DNA from: Euzebyella marina
Lineage (GTDB): Bacteria > Bacteroidota > Bacteroidia > Flavobacteriales > Flavobacteriaceae
DNA length: 64,000 nt
NCBI RefSeq assembly: GCF_014855515.1
Contig: NZ_JACYFK010000001.1
Span: 744,001-808,000, forward strand
Reading direction: 5' to 3'
Numbering within the stretch: the stretch's first letter is position 1; every line of letters starts with the position of its first letter. Below, in pieces: positions 1-8,360 of this stretch. The notes beneath the pieces were generated by a model. That model did no database searches. It saw only the letters and a list, made by a program, of their open reading frames with translations, and was not told the DNA's origin. A program made the position numbers and the translations under genes.

Positions 1-969
1 AACAAAGAAGAAATCATAACAAATACCGTGCAGGGCAATGCCTAATAAAAGAATATAGGTTTCCTCCCCTCCGCTTGCGATAGCAAAAAACATGTACCGC
101 AATGCCCAGGCAAGCATAGCGACCATTATGGTCATCTTGAAGCCAAATCGTTTGAAGAAATAGGGTAACAGCAGTAAAAACAAGACTTCCGATACTTGGC
201 CTACCGTCATTTTACCCGCAGGATTCGAAACACCTATCTCCCCTAAAAACTGACCGGCATGCTGGTAATAAAAAGCCAAGGGTATGCATATAAGAACCGA
301 TGCCAAAAAGAAAACAAGAAAGTTTCTATCTTTTAATAACGAAAGTGCATCCAACCCCAACATTTGTGTCACGGAGACTTTTTCCGATTTGTTCGCCTTC
401 GGTGGTGTTTTAGGCAATGTAAAACTAAAAACACCCAAGATGGCGGATGAAATAGAAGCCATTAAAAATGTATTTCTCAAAAGCCCCTCTGAAATACCAG
501 TTTGTGAATCCCAATTTAGAATACTGATCAGAATACCTGCGACTATCCATCCGGCAGTACCGAATACACGAACGAAAGAAAACTCTTTCGCCGGGTCTTT
601 CATTTGCCCGAACGATACCGAATTGACCAAAGCCAAGGTTGACATATACATAACCATGTAGGCCAATAAGTAGGGAAAAAAACTTCCAAAATCAGTGGCC
701 TGGTAAAGCAAGTACATTAAAACGGCGCCCAATAAGTGTAGAAAGCCCAGAATTCGCTCAGCATTAAAAAACCTATCGGCTATCAAACCTATAATAAACG
801 GTGAAAGTATAGCGCCCCACGATTGTGTCGAATAGGCCATAGCAATCTCACCGCCATTAGAGCCCAATGTGTTGGGCAAATAAATACCTAGGGTAACGAA
901 CCAACTGCCCCAAACGAAAAATTCAAGAAACATCATTACCGAAAGTTGAACTCGAATTTTCGTACCCAT
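1..969 (-). CDS. MFS permease, nucleoside:H+ symporter-like (3' end outside window)
   Basis: Reading the minus strand from ATG at 969 gives 323 codons open to the window edge, so the C-terminus is missing. The protein opens with MGTKIRVQLSVMMFLEFFVW and shows about nine hydrophobic segments. The stretch VRVFGTAGWIVAG resembles the NupG/XapB nucleoside:H+ symporter branch of the major facilitator superfamily, whose members are about 420 residues. It should sit in the inner membrane and import a nucleoside or small sugar-like compound. It starts three bases after the DinB-like gene and is third in a minus-strand operon behind an exported isomerase, so a sugar-type substrate is a reasonable inference. 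The substrate cannot be read from the sequence. Confidence 0.8.
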   Translation of the reverse strand, partial: MGTKIRVQLSVMMFLEFFVWGSWFVTLGIYLPNTLGSNGGEIAMAYSTQSWGAILSPFIIGLIADRFFNAERILGFLHLLGAVLMYLLYQATDFGSFFPYLLAYMVMYMSTLALVNSVSFGQMKDPAKEFSFVRVFGTAGWIVAGILISILNWDSQTGISEGLLRNTFLMASISSAILGVFSFTLPKTPPKANKSEKVSVTQMLGLDALSLLKDRNFLVFFLASVLICIPLAFYYQHAGQFLGEIGVSNPAGKMTVGQVSEVLFLLLLPYFFKRFGFKMTIMVAMLAWALRYMFFAIASGGEETYILLLGIALHGICYDFFFV

Positions 970-972
970 CAA

Positions 973-1416
973 TTATCGTTTGTAAAAAATATAATCAGAT
1001 ACCAAGGGCTCGATTCCGTTCTGCCTAAAATCCATGGCTATCTGCCCTCTATGATGTGCCGAATGATTTATAATGTGAAAAAGAACGTCTTGAATGGTAT
1101 TGGTGAACAACCTGCCTTCTGAATTCTCATAGTCAATTCGCTTTTCGAAATTCTCTGTTTCAGAGGTTATATCGAAAGATGCACGTTGGTTCTCATAGTG
1201 AATTTCGCTCCAATTCGAAATTTCGTGCACTTGAAAAACGGTATACAGACTTTTCTCTTGGCGCAATCTTGCGTTCCAAATATGGTGGGCGTTAAGCACA
1301 TGACTGAATAGACCGATACTCTTCTCCGGTACTGTATCTAGAGTATCGCAATATTCAATTAACTTCTTGTTACAAAAGTAATTGTAATCGAAAAGCTGGT
1401 TAAAAAATGATTTCAC
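973..1416 (-). CDS. DinB-family protein
   Basis: A 147-residue four-helix-bundle type protein. Candidate metal-ligand histidines are at H44/H45 (NAHHIW) and H118, H121 and H122 (HIINHSAHHRGQ), the layout of the DinB/YfiT superfamily. These metalloproteins include thiol-dependent transferases, and many members have no known role. The start is GTG; no in-frame ATG lies nearby. It lies 29 bases after the exported isomerase gene and 3 bases before the permease gene, so it is probably co-transcribed. It has no signal peptide and should be cytoplasmic. Family assignment is good; function is not known. Confidence 0.75.
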   Translation of the reverse strand: MKSFFNQLFDYNYFCNKKLIEYCDTLDTVPEKSIGLFSHVLNAHHIWNARLRQEKSLYTVFQVHEISNWSEIHYENQRASFDITSETENFEKRIDYENSEGRLFTNTIQDVLFHIINHSAHHRGQIAMDFRQNGIEPLVSDYIFYKR

Positions 1417-1445
1417 TTAGGTATGGTCGATTGGTTTTCTGCTTT

Positions 1446-2441
1446 TTAACCTAATTTTTTGGCAGCCTCTAAAAGCAGCTCTTTGGTAGCCAAGATACCT
1501 GCCTCTTCATCTAGTTCGCTGCCTTCATATTCAACACCGATAAAACCTGTATAGCCATGATCTTTTACAATTTTCAACATCTTGGCATAATCTATTTCGG
1601 TCTCATTGCCGTCTTCATCAAAGTTATGTGATTTTGCGCTTACGGCCTTTGCATATGGCATTAATTCTTCAACACCTTTATAAATGTCGTACATCTCTTC
1701 ACAATCCCAAGTGCCTTCTTTGCGCTTGATACAGAAATTGCCAAAATCAGGCAGCGTTCCACAATTGTCCATATCCACCTTTTTCATCACCTCGGCATGC
1801 AGTGCTCCATTAGATGATAGTCCACCATGGTTTTCGACCAGAACATTGATGTTTTTTGTTTTTGCATAAGTGCTCAATTTGGTAAGACCATCTACTGAGT
1901 TCTGAATCCACTCATCTGGGTCATTACTACCGTTCAAGTTTACCCTAACCGCATGGCAGCCCATCGCAGCAGCAGCATCGACCCATTTTTTATGTTTTTC
2001 TATGGTCTCGTTTCGCTCATTCTCATCGCTCACGGCCAAATTACCTTGCCCATCTATCATGATAAGTACGTTCTCGAGCCCGTATTTTTCTGCCTCTGCA
2101 TTCGATTTTTCAACGAAAGCCGCCATGGCCTCTTCTGAATATCCTGCTTCTTCAAGTTCAGGATTATACAATTGGCTCACGTATTCTAAACCGGTAAAGC
2201 CCCAGTTCTTAGCCTTTTCGGCAAATGTGTACGGATCCACCTTGTCTTCACGAATCATTTTATGTATTGACCATTGTGCCAATGACAGTTTAAAAAACGG
2301 TGCAGCCGCCTCATTCTCGGTAGTAATGGCTTCTTCGGTGCCCTCTTCTTTTTTCTTGGTTTCTTTACAAGCATAAATGCCCATGATAGAAAGTGCTGCA
2401 CCAGCCCTTGAGCTGTTTAAGATAAACTTACGTCTTTTCAT
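1446..2441 (-). CDS. Exported sugar phosphate isomerase/epimerase-like TIM-barrel lipoprotein
   Basis: 331 residues. The N-terminus has a twin-arginine-like start (MKRRKFIL) running into a lipobox that ends at Cys26, followed by an acidic linker. This predicts Tat export and lipid anchoring. The rest resembles the xylose-isomerase-like TIM barrel (AP endonuclease 2 superfamily). Acidic and histidine metal-ligand candidates lie in VENHGG, LPDFGN and GVEYEG. Exported members of this superfamily have been linked to keto-sugar chemistry rather than phosphosugars, which fits the nearby GMC dehydrogenase. It starts divergently from that dehydrogenase over a 140-bp AT-rich region. The substrate is unknown. 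Confidence 0.8.
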   Translation of the reverse strand: MKRRKFILNSSRAGAALSIMGIYACKETKKKEEGTEEAITTENEAAAPFFKLSLAQWSIHKMIREDKVDPYTFAEKAKNWGFTGLEYVSQLYNPELEEAGYSEEAMAAFVEKSNAEAEKYGLENVLIMIDGQGNLAVSDENERNETIEKHKKWVDAAAAMGCHAVRVNLNGSNDPDEWIQNSVDGLTKLSTYAKTKNINVLVENHGGLSSNGALHAEVMKKVDMDNCGTLPDFGNFCIKRKEGTWDCEEMYDIYKGVEELMPYAKAVSAKSHNFDEDGNETEIDYAKMLKIVKDHGYTGFIGVEYEGSELDEEAGILATKELLLEAAKKLG

Positions 2442-2581
2442 TTGTTAGGATTAGATAATTGTATTTGAAGGATTTGGAGCTTGTTCGCCATCGAATATGC
2501 GAAACTATTAAGGTATACAGCGAATAAATGTAGAAAATTAATTTAATATTTAATAAATTTAGGGACTAAACAATTTCGTAA

Positions 2582-4291
2582 ATGAGCAAATTTTATTACA
2601 ACGAAGAGCAAGAATCTTACGATGCCATTGTAGTAGGTACTGGAATCAGTGGAGGCTGGGCCGCAAAAGAACTTTGCGAGAGCGGACTCAAAACGTTGGT
2701 TCTAGAACGTGGGAGAATGGTAAAACACGTTGAAGATTATGAGACCGCCAATAAAGACCCCTGGGATTTCCCCAATGGCGGTGTCGCCACCAAAGAGATT
2801 ATCGAACAACAGCCGAAACAGCACAGAACTGGCTATACTACAAGCCAGGCCAGCCACATGTGGTTCGTAAACGATTTAGAACACCCATATAACGAGACCA
2901 AGCGTTTCGACTGGATGCGTGGTTACCATGTAGGTGGTCGTTCTCTTCAATGGGGTAGACAAAGCTATCGTTGGAGTGATATTGATTTCGGAGCCAATGC
3001 CAGAGAAGGAGTTTCAATCGATTGGCCCGTGCGATATAAAGATATCGCGCCTTGGTACGCCAAGGTCGAAGATTTTATCGGAGTAAGTGGTGAGGCGTTG
3101 AACCTTGAGCAACTTCCTGACAGTAACTTTTTGCCTCCGATGGAGCTGAACTGTGTTGAGCAACATTTTCGTGAGCAGGTAGCCGACAAATTCGGCGGTC
3201 GTGTCGTTACCCCTGGTAGAACCGCGCACATAACAGGCGACAAGGCTTTTGAAGGAAGAACCAAATGTCAATTTAGAAACCGCTGTATCAGAGGGTGTCC
3301 TTTTGGCGCCTATTTCAGCAGCCTTTCATCAACGCTGCCTGCGGCCGAGGCCACTGGTAATTTAACGCTAAGGCCAGATTCTATAGTTCACGAAGTAATT
3401 TACGACCCGGATACGAAGCGTGCCACTGGAGTAAAAATAATCGATAGGGTTACCAAAGAGCATTACGAGTTCAAGGCCAAAGTCATATTCCTTTGTGCAT
3501 CGGCAATCGCCTCTACCTCTATTTTGATGCAATCGAAGTCGGATCGCTTTCCTAACGGATTGGGTAATGACTCCGACCAATTGGGTAGAAATATTATGGA
3601 CCACCATTTAGGTGTAGGTGCACGTGGAAATTTTGACGGTTTTGAAAACAAATATTATAAAGGAAGAAAACCAAGTGGCTTTTACATTCCTAGGTTCAGA
3701 AACTTAGGAGGTGATTCAAATCGCGAATACAAACGTGGCTTTGGCTATCAAGGTGGTGCCTCTAGAGGTAATTGGGAAGATACAGTAGCAGAGCTTTCTT
3801 ATGGTGCCGACTTAAAAGATGCTATCTTAAAACCAGGTGGCTGGTCGTTTGGAATGACCGGTTTTGGCGAAGTTCTACCTTATGAGGATAACAGGTTTAC
3901 GCTTGACTACGAAAAGCTTGACCAATGGGGCTTACCTACAGTCACCTTTGATGCCGAATTCAAAGAAAACGAATGGAAAATGCGTGAAGACATGAAGCAA
4001 TCAGCCGTAGATATGTTAGAAGCAGCGGGCATGAGAGATGTCGAGGCTTATGACAACCCTGGCGCTCTAGGTCTTGGAATTCACGAAATGGGAACGGCCC
4101 GAATGGGAAGAAGCAAAAAAACATCTGTTCTGAACGGTAACAACCAGATTCACGATGTACCCAATGTTTATGTAACCGATGGTTCTTTCATGACTTCTGC
4201 AAGTTGTGTCAACCCATCATTGACCTACATGGCCTTTACTGCTAGAGCGGTAGACCATGCGGTTAAAGAACTTAAAAAAGGAAATATATAA
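2582..4291 (+). CDS. GMC-family FAD-dependent sugar dehydrogenase, catalytic subunit, with predicted [3Fe-4S] motif
   Basis: 569 residues. The FAD-binding GxGxxGG motif is near residue 18 (VVGTGISGG). The C-terminal GMC domain has the active-site pair His501 (GIHEMGTARMG) and Asn544 (NPSLTYMA). A C-x5-C-x3-C motif (Cys229, Cys235, Cys239) matches the spacing of the [3Fe-4S] ligands in bacterial FAD-glucose dehydrogenase. This predicts electron transfer to an external acceptor rather than oxygen. No signal peptide is present. In this family the Tat-exported small subunit carries the catalytic subunit across the membrane, and that subunit is encoded next with a 1-base overlap (TAATG). No multihaem cytochrome partner is nearby. 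The substrate is probably a sugar or glycoside, by inference. Confidence 0.88.
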   Translation: MSKFYYNEEQESYDAIVVGTGISGGWAAKELCESGLKTLVLERGRMVKHVEDYETANKDPWDFPNGGVATKEIIEQQPKQHRTGYTTSQASHMWFVNDLEHPYNETKRFDWMRGYHVGGRSLQWGRQSYRWSDIDFGANAREGVSIDWPVRYKDIAPWYAKVEDFIGVSGEALNLEQLPDSNFLPPMELNCVEQHFREQVADKFGGRVVTPGRTAHITGDKAFEGRTKCQFRNRCIRGCPFGAYFSSLSSTLPAAEATGNLTLRPDSIVHEVIYDPDTKRATGVKIIDRVTKEHYEFKAKVIFLCASAIASTSILMQSKSDRFPNGLGNDSDQLGRNIMDHHLGVGARGNFDGFENKYYKGRKPSGFYIPRFRNLGGDSNREYKRGFGYQGGASRGNWEDTVAELSYGADLKDAILKPGGWSFGMTGFGEVLPYEDNRFTLDYEKLDQWGLPTVTFDAEFKENEWKMREDMKQSAVDMLEAAGMRDVEAYDNPGALGLGIHEMGTARMGRSKKTSVLNGNNQIHDVPNVYVTDGSFMTSASCVNPSLTYMAFTARAVDHAVKELKKGNI

Positions 4292-4938
4292 TGGATAGGA
4301 GAAAAGCACTCAAAAATATGGGTTTGGCACTCGGTTATACCGTTGCCACTCCTACATTGATCAGTATCGTACAAAGCTGTAAACAAGAGACAGTTTTCGA
4401 ATGGACTCCTGATTTCTTTGCAAAAGATGAAGGTGCGGTACTTACCAAATTGGTAGATATCATTTTGCCTAAAACCGATACCCCTTCTGCCTCTGAAAAC
4501 CAAGTTCATCTATTTATTGACCGTTTTGCGGTAGAGGTGATGGACGAGAAGCAGCAAAATTTCATAAAAATGTCGATGGGCCGGTTTATGGAAAAAGCGC
4601 TTGCCGACTCTGGAAAAGAAAAGGCAGGTGAGTTGACAGCTGAAGAATTAGAGCCGGTACTTGCGGAAGCCCTCAAAGTTACGAAGGCCGATGAAGCTCA
4701 AAATTTTAAGGCCATTCAGCAATACCATGAGGCCATTGCCGAAGGAAAGGAACCTTTGTTAGATGATGGCATTTCCAGATTTGCCTTTGCCAATAATTTA
4801 AGGGGGCTTACTATTATGGCCTATAAAACTTCCGAATATGTAGGCGAGCAGTTAATGGCTTATCTACCGGTACCCGGGGAATACATTGCCTGTGGAGATG
4901 TACAGGAATTGACCGGCGGCAAGGCATGGTCTTTATAA
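4291..4938 (+). CDS. Gluconate 2-dehydrogenase subunit 3-family small subunit
   Basis: 215 residues, starting with a twin-arginine-type signal (MDRRKALKNMGLALG) that ends near a cysteine (VQSCKQE), so the protein is exported and possibly lipidated. The body is the helical subunit-3 domain that pairs with GMC flavoproteins. Its ATG overlaps the stop of the catalytic subunit by one base, indicating translational coupling and a fixed ratio. In characterised FAD-dependent dehydrogenases this subunit serves as Tat carrier and stabiliser of the large subunit. A strong terminator follows at 4961, closing a two-gene operon. Confidence 0.85.
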   Translation: MDRRKALKNMGLALGYTVATPTLISIVQSCKQETVFEWTPDFFAKDEGAVLTKLVDIILPKTDTPSASENQVHLFIDRFAVEVMDEKQQNFIKMSMGRFMEKALADSGKEKAGELTAEELEPVLAEALKVTKADEAQNFKAIQQYHEAIAEGKEPLLDDGISRFAFANNLRGLTIMAYKTSEYVGEQLMAYLPVPGEYIACGDVQELTGGKAWSL

Positions 4939-4960
4939 ATTTTAATTAGATAGATATCAC

Positions 4961-5002
4961 AAGGGTCAAGGGTGTTGCAATCAATATCCTTGACCCTTTT
5001 TA
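4961..5002 (+). terminator. Intrinsic terminator after the GMC dehydrogenase operon
   Basis: A perfect 11-bp stem (AAGGGTCAAGG with CCTTGACCCTT, 4961-4971 and 4988-4998) with a 16-base loop is followed by a T-rich tract. It separates the dehydrogenase pair from the isomerase-like gene at 5044. Confidence 0.85.
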
Positions 5003-5043
5003 ACAACAACTTAATTCAACAAGAGAACCAAACTTATACTTAA

Positions 5044-5964
5044 ATGAAAAGAAGAAATTTTATTCAAAAAACAGCATTGACGGGAAGCGCACTTACCATG
5101 GGAAGCTCGTTGGCATACGCTAGCAATAGCCTCGTCGAAAATGCCGCCCCTCATAAATTCAATCTTAAATATGCCCCTCACTTGGGTATGTTTAAGGAAC
5201 TGGCCGGGGAAGACATCATCGATCAAATCAATTTTATGGCCGACCAAGGCTTTACCGCGTTTGAAGACAACGGAATGATGGGCAGAGATGTGGCCATGCA
5301 GACCAAAATGGGCGAAACCTTGGCCAAAAGAGGTATGACCATGGGCGTTTTTGTTGTTGATAAAGGCGGCAACATGGCCAACACTTTGGCCGCTGGCAAA
5401 CAAGAACATCTCGATATTTTCTTAGATGGTTGTAAAAGAGCCGTAGAAGTGGCCAAAAGGGTCAATGCTAAATGGATGACCGTGGTGCCTGGTGGGTACG
5501 AAAGAAGATTACCTATTGGCGTACAGGATGGCAATGTCATAGAGGCCCTTAAACGCGGTGCTGAAATATTAGAACCTCATGGCCTAGTGATGGTCTTAGA
5601 ACCCTTAAGCGATTCTCCCGACCTCTATTTACAAAACTCGGATCAGACCTATATGATTTGTAAAGGCGTCGATAGCCCTTCGTGCAAAATACTATATGAC
5701 ATATACCATCTTCAAAAGACCGAAGGTCATTTGATTCACAACATGGATTTAACTTGGGATGAAATCGCCTACATTCAAATCGGTGATAACCCAGGGCGAA
5801 AAGAACCCACCACAGGAGAAATTAACTATAAAAATGTCTTCAAGTGGATTCACGAAAAGGGATTCGATGGTGTTCTAGGTATGGAACATGGCAACTCAAA
5901 ATCTGGAAAAGCAGGTGAACAAGCCGTTATCGATGCCTACAAAGAAGTAGATAGTTTTATGTAA
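5044..5964 (+). CDS. Exported hydroxypyruvate isomerase-like TIM-barrel protein
   Basis: 306 residues. It begins with a Tat-type signal (MKRRNFIQKTALTGSALTMG) ending near SLAYA, so it should be periplasmic. The mature part resembles the hydroxypyruvate isomerase branch of the xylose-isomerase-like TIM barrels. Metal-ligand candidates lie in VLEPL, YDIYH and the C-terminal GMEHGNS. Classical Hyi enzymes are cytoplasmic and about 260 residues. The export signal therefore argues for a different, extracytoplasmic substrate such as a keto sugar, which would fit the dehydrogenase just upstream. It is flanked by terminators at 4961 and 5988, so it is probably a single transcription unit. Confidence 0.8.
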   Translation: MKRRNFIQKTALTGSALTMGSSLAYASNSLVENAAPHKFNLKYAPHLGMFKELAGEDIIDQINFMADQGFTAFEDNGMMGRDVAMQTKMGETLAKRGMTMGVFVVDKGGNMANTLAAGKQEHLDIFLDGCKRAVEVAKRVNAKWMTVVPGGYERRLPIGVQDGNVIEALKRGAEILEPHGLVMVLEPLSDSPDLYLQNSDQTYMICKGVDSPSCKILYDIYHLQKTEGHLIHNMDLTWDEIAYIQIGDNPGRKEPTTGEINYKNVFKWIHEKGFDGVLGMEHGNSKSGKAGEQAVIDAYKEVDSFM

Positions 5965-5987
5965 CTATTATTTACATATGTTATATA

Positions 5988-6017
5988 AGAGCGACCCTTT
6001 CTAGGTCGCTCTTTTTA
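5988..6017 (+). terminator. Intrinsic terminator after the exported isomerase gene
   Basis: A 9-bp perfect stem (AGAGCGACC with GGTCGCTCT, loop CTTTCTA) is followed directly by five T residues. Confidence 0.88.
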
Positions 6018-6090
6018 TTTGATTTCAAGTATTACCAAAATGTATACGTATTATGTGATTTTGTTTAAACCTGAAGAGAGGGCATTCCAT

Positions 6091-6098
6091 TAATTTTG
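6091..6098 (+). promoter_or_regulatory. Candidate Bacteroidota -7 box (TAATTTTG)
   Basis: TAATTTTG matches the TAnnTTTG -7 consensus and lies about 100 bases before the metallo-hydrolase ATG at 6196. No TTG -33 element stands at the usual 17-23 base spacing, so this is suggestive only. Confidence 0.35.
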
Positions 6099-6195
6099 TG
6101 TTTTTAGTTGGGATAAATATTCCATCGGCAAAAAGTAGAGTTATGAGAGAAAAATTCAACCATTTCTAACTCTTAGTTGACCCGTTTTTAATTGG

Positions 6196-7338
6196 ATGAA
6201 AAGAATTTTTAAAATAATAAAAAGAATGTTGGCAATCTTAGGCATACTCGTGGGTATAATAGTATTAATCGGTGTTCTCTTTATGAATTTGAGCCCTGAA
6301 TTCGGCGGTAAACCTACTGAAGCGCAATTGGCAAAATATGCCAAATCTGCGAACTATAAAGAGGGCAAGTTTTTCAACTTGGGCAATGTAAAGACCGATA
6401 TGAGTGCGGGCGATATGGCCAAAGCGATAGGCGGCATGTTCAAAAAGATACCCAATGCCCTGCCGGCAAAACCGCTTCCTGTAAAACCAATAGACTCTAG
6501 CGCTATTGTCAACTACAAGGGTGAAACTCGATTCATTTGGTTTGGTCACTCCGCCTTTTTATTACAGATGAACGGCAAGAATATATTGTTAGACCCTATG
6601 TTCGGTGATGTTCCTTCTCCACATCCTTTGCTAGGTACTAAAAGATTTAGCGATGGACTTCCTATAGCCATAGAAAAACTCCCTAAAATAGATGTGGTCA
6701 TACTTTCACACGACCATTATGACCATCTCGATTATGGGTCCATCAGAAAATTGAAAGATAAGGTGGGGCACTTTTATACCCCATTGGGCGTAGGCAACCA
6801 TCTAAAGAAATGGGGCGTTACCGAAGATAATATTACCGAGCTGGATTGGTGGCAAGAGGTTACGACCCAAGAATTCACCTTCACCAGTACTCCTGCACAA
6901 CACTTCTCTGGAAGAGGTTTTTCCGATAGAGATAAAACCCTTTGGAGTTCTTGGGTAATTCAAGCCAAAGGCGAGAAAATCTTCTTTAGCGGCGATAGCG
7001 GCTACGGACCGCATTTTAAAACCATCGGCGAAAAATTTGGCGGTTTTGATTTTGCAATGATTGAATGTGGGCAATACAACGAGCTTTGGTCAGAAATACA
7101 TATGTTTCCCGAGCAAACGGCCCAAGTAGGCCTAGATATTAATGCCAAAACGATTATGCCCATTCATTGGGGTGCTTTTAAGTTGGCACAACACTCTTGG
7201 GTAGACCCTGTAGAAAGGGCAGTCAAAAAGGCTAAAGAATTGAATGTATCCATCATAACACCGCAAATTGGGGTGCCAACCGTTGTCCCTCAAAACCAGC
7301 CTATCTTAAATACTTGGTGGCAAACAGCGAATCGGTAA
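6196..7338 (+). CDS. Membrane-anchored metallo-beta-lactamase-fold hydrolase (UlaG/NAPE-PLD-like)
   Basis: 380 residues. A hydrophobic N-terminal segment (about residues 10-32) acts as an anchor or uncleaved signal. The catalytic core has the HxHxDH motif at His172-Asp-His-Tyr-Asp-His177, a GDSGYG acidic ligand further on, and a late histidine in MPIHWGAF. This layout belongs to the Lactamase_B_2 group, which includes UlaG lactonase and N-acyl-phosphatidylethanolamine phospholipase D. Members hydrolyse lactones or phosphodiesters with two metal ions. The active site probably faces the periplasm or the membrane surface. An AraC-type regulator follows after 24 bases on the same strand and may control it. 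The substrate is not known. Confidence 0.82.
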   Translation: MKRIFKIIKRMLAILGILVGIIVLIGVLFMNLSPEFGGKPTEAQLAKYAKSANYKEGKFFNLGNVKTDMSAGDMAKAIGGMFKKIPNALPAKPLPVKPIDSSAIVNYKGETRFIWFGHSAFLLQMNGKNILLDPMFGDVPSPHPLLGTKRFSDGLPIAIEKLPKIDVVILSHDHYDHLDYGSIRKLKDKVGHFYTPLGVGNHLKKWGVTEDNITELDWWQEVTTQEFTFTSTPAQHFSGRGFSDRDKTLWSSWVIQAKGEKIFFSGDSGYGPHFKTIGEKFGGFDFAMIECGQYNELWSEIHMFPEQTAQVGLDINAKTIMPIHWGAFKLAQHSWVDPVERAVKKAKELNVSIITPQIGVPTVVPQNQPILNTWWQTANR

Positions 7339-7362
7339 CTTTAGGTCGTCTCAATTAAGAAT

Positions 7363-8289
7363 ATGACTCATCATACCTTTAATAGTATTTCTGGGTTTCA
7401 CAATCATTTTGGCCTACCAGAACCAGAAAACCCGCTATTTAGTATTGCGCACAGAGTGTTCTCAAACGAAACGGTCAACTGCGACACCGCCCCACTGGAA
7501 GAACCCGTAAGTATAACAGCCAACTTTTATACCATCGGACTTAAAAATATCATTTCTGGCGAACTCATCTACGGCCGCACCAAATACGATTGTAGTAAAG
7601 GCACTTTACTGTTCACCGCCCCGGAACAAACTATTACTTATAAAGATTTGGTGGCAAGTTCAGAAAGTTATCACATTGCATTTCATAAAGACTATTTGAA
7701 CGGTAGCGTACTCTTAGACAAAATTAAGCAGTACAATTATTTCAATTACTATGTAAACGAAGCGCTTCATCTTTCACCCAAGGAGGAGGAATTGATGAAA
7801 TCAATTTTCAAGAGCATTCAGTTAGAGTACCATAATAATCAAGACGAATTCAGTAAAGAAATAATTCTGTCGCATTTAGATACACTTTTAAAGTATGCCG
7901 ACCGGTTTTACAAAAGACAGTTTTTAAACCGAGAAGATATTAATAAGGCTCTATTTAGCCGTTTCACCTATATTCTTGAGACTTACTACGATGATAATCA
8001 TTTTGAGAAAAAGGGCATTCCATCCGTAGAATTTCTGGCCGAGCAATTAGGGGTAAGCCATCGGTACATGAGCGATACGATTAAGGCGGAGACCGGAAAA
8101 ACAGCCATTGACCAAATCAACCTCTTTTTGGTGGATCGGGCAAAGAACCTGCTTTTATCACCGAACATGAGCATTTCAGAAACCGCTTATAAACTTGGGT
8201 TTGAATATCCTCAATATTTCTCTCGTATCTTTAAAAAGAAAGAAGGGATAAGCCCAAAAGAGTATAGGGAGAAGTTTAGTGTCAACTAG
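7363..8289 (+). CDS. AraC-family transcriptional regulator
   Basis: 308 residues. The N-terminal half is a probable cupin-like sensing domain. The C-terminal hundred residues (about 205-305) form two helix-turn-helix motifs, with VEFLAEQLGVSHRYMSDTIK for the first and the typical end SETAYKLGFEYPQYFSRIFK and SPKEYR. This is the AraC/XylS DNA-binding signature. It sits 24 bases after the metallo-hydrolase and is probably co-transcribed, so local regulation is likely. The effector is unknown. Confidence 0.88.
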   Translation: MTHHTFNSISGFHNHFGLPEPENPLFSIAHRVFSNETVNCDTAPLEEPVSITANFYTIGLKNIISGELIYGRTKYDCSKGTLLFTAPEQTITYKDLVASSESYHIAFHKDYLNGSVLLDKIKQYNYFNYYVNEALHLSPKEEELMKSIFKSIQLEYHNNQDEFSKEIILSHLDTLLKYADRFYKRQFLNREDINKALFSRFTYILETYYDDNHFEKKGIPSVEFLAEQLGVSHRYMSDTIKAETGKTAIDQINLFLVDRAKNLLLSPNMSISETAYKLGFEYPQYFSRIFKKKEGISPKEYREKFSVN

Positions 8290-8313
8290 TATCTAAGCAG
8301 GAATCAAAAAGCA

Positions 8314-8342
8314 ACGACCTCAACAGCATTGGTTAAGGTCGT
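8314..8342 (-). terminator. Weak hairpin between convergent genes
   Basis: ACGACCT pairs with AGGTCGT, extended inward with one mismatch. On the minus strand it is followed by a short T tract (TGCTTTTTG). It may end the trpB2 transcript or serve both directions. Confidence 0.5.
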
Positions 8343-8360
8343 AGACCATTGATTTTTTAA

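Noticed and set aside
284-661. A 125-residue plus-strand ORF
   Set aside because: It is antisense to a clear MFS permease with transmembrane helices and family motifs on the minus strand.
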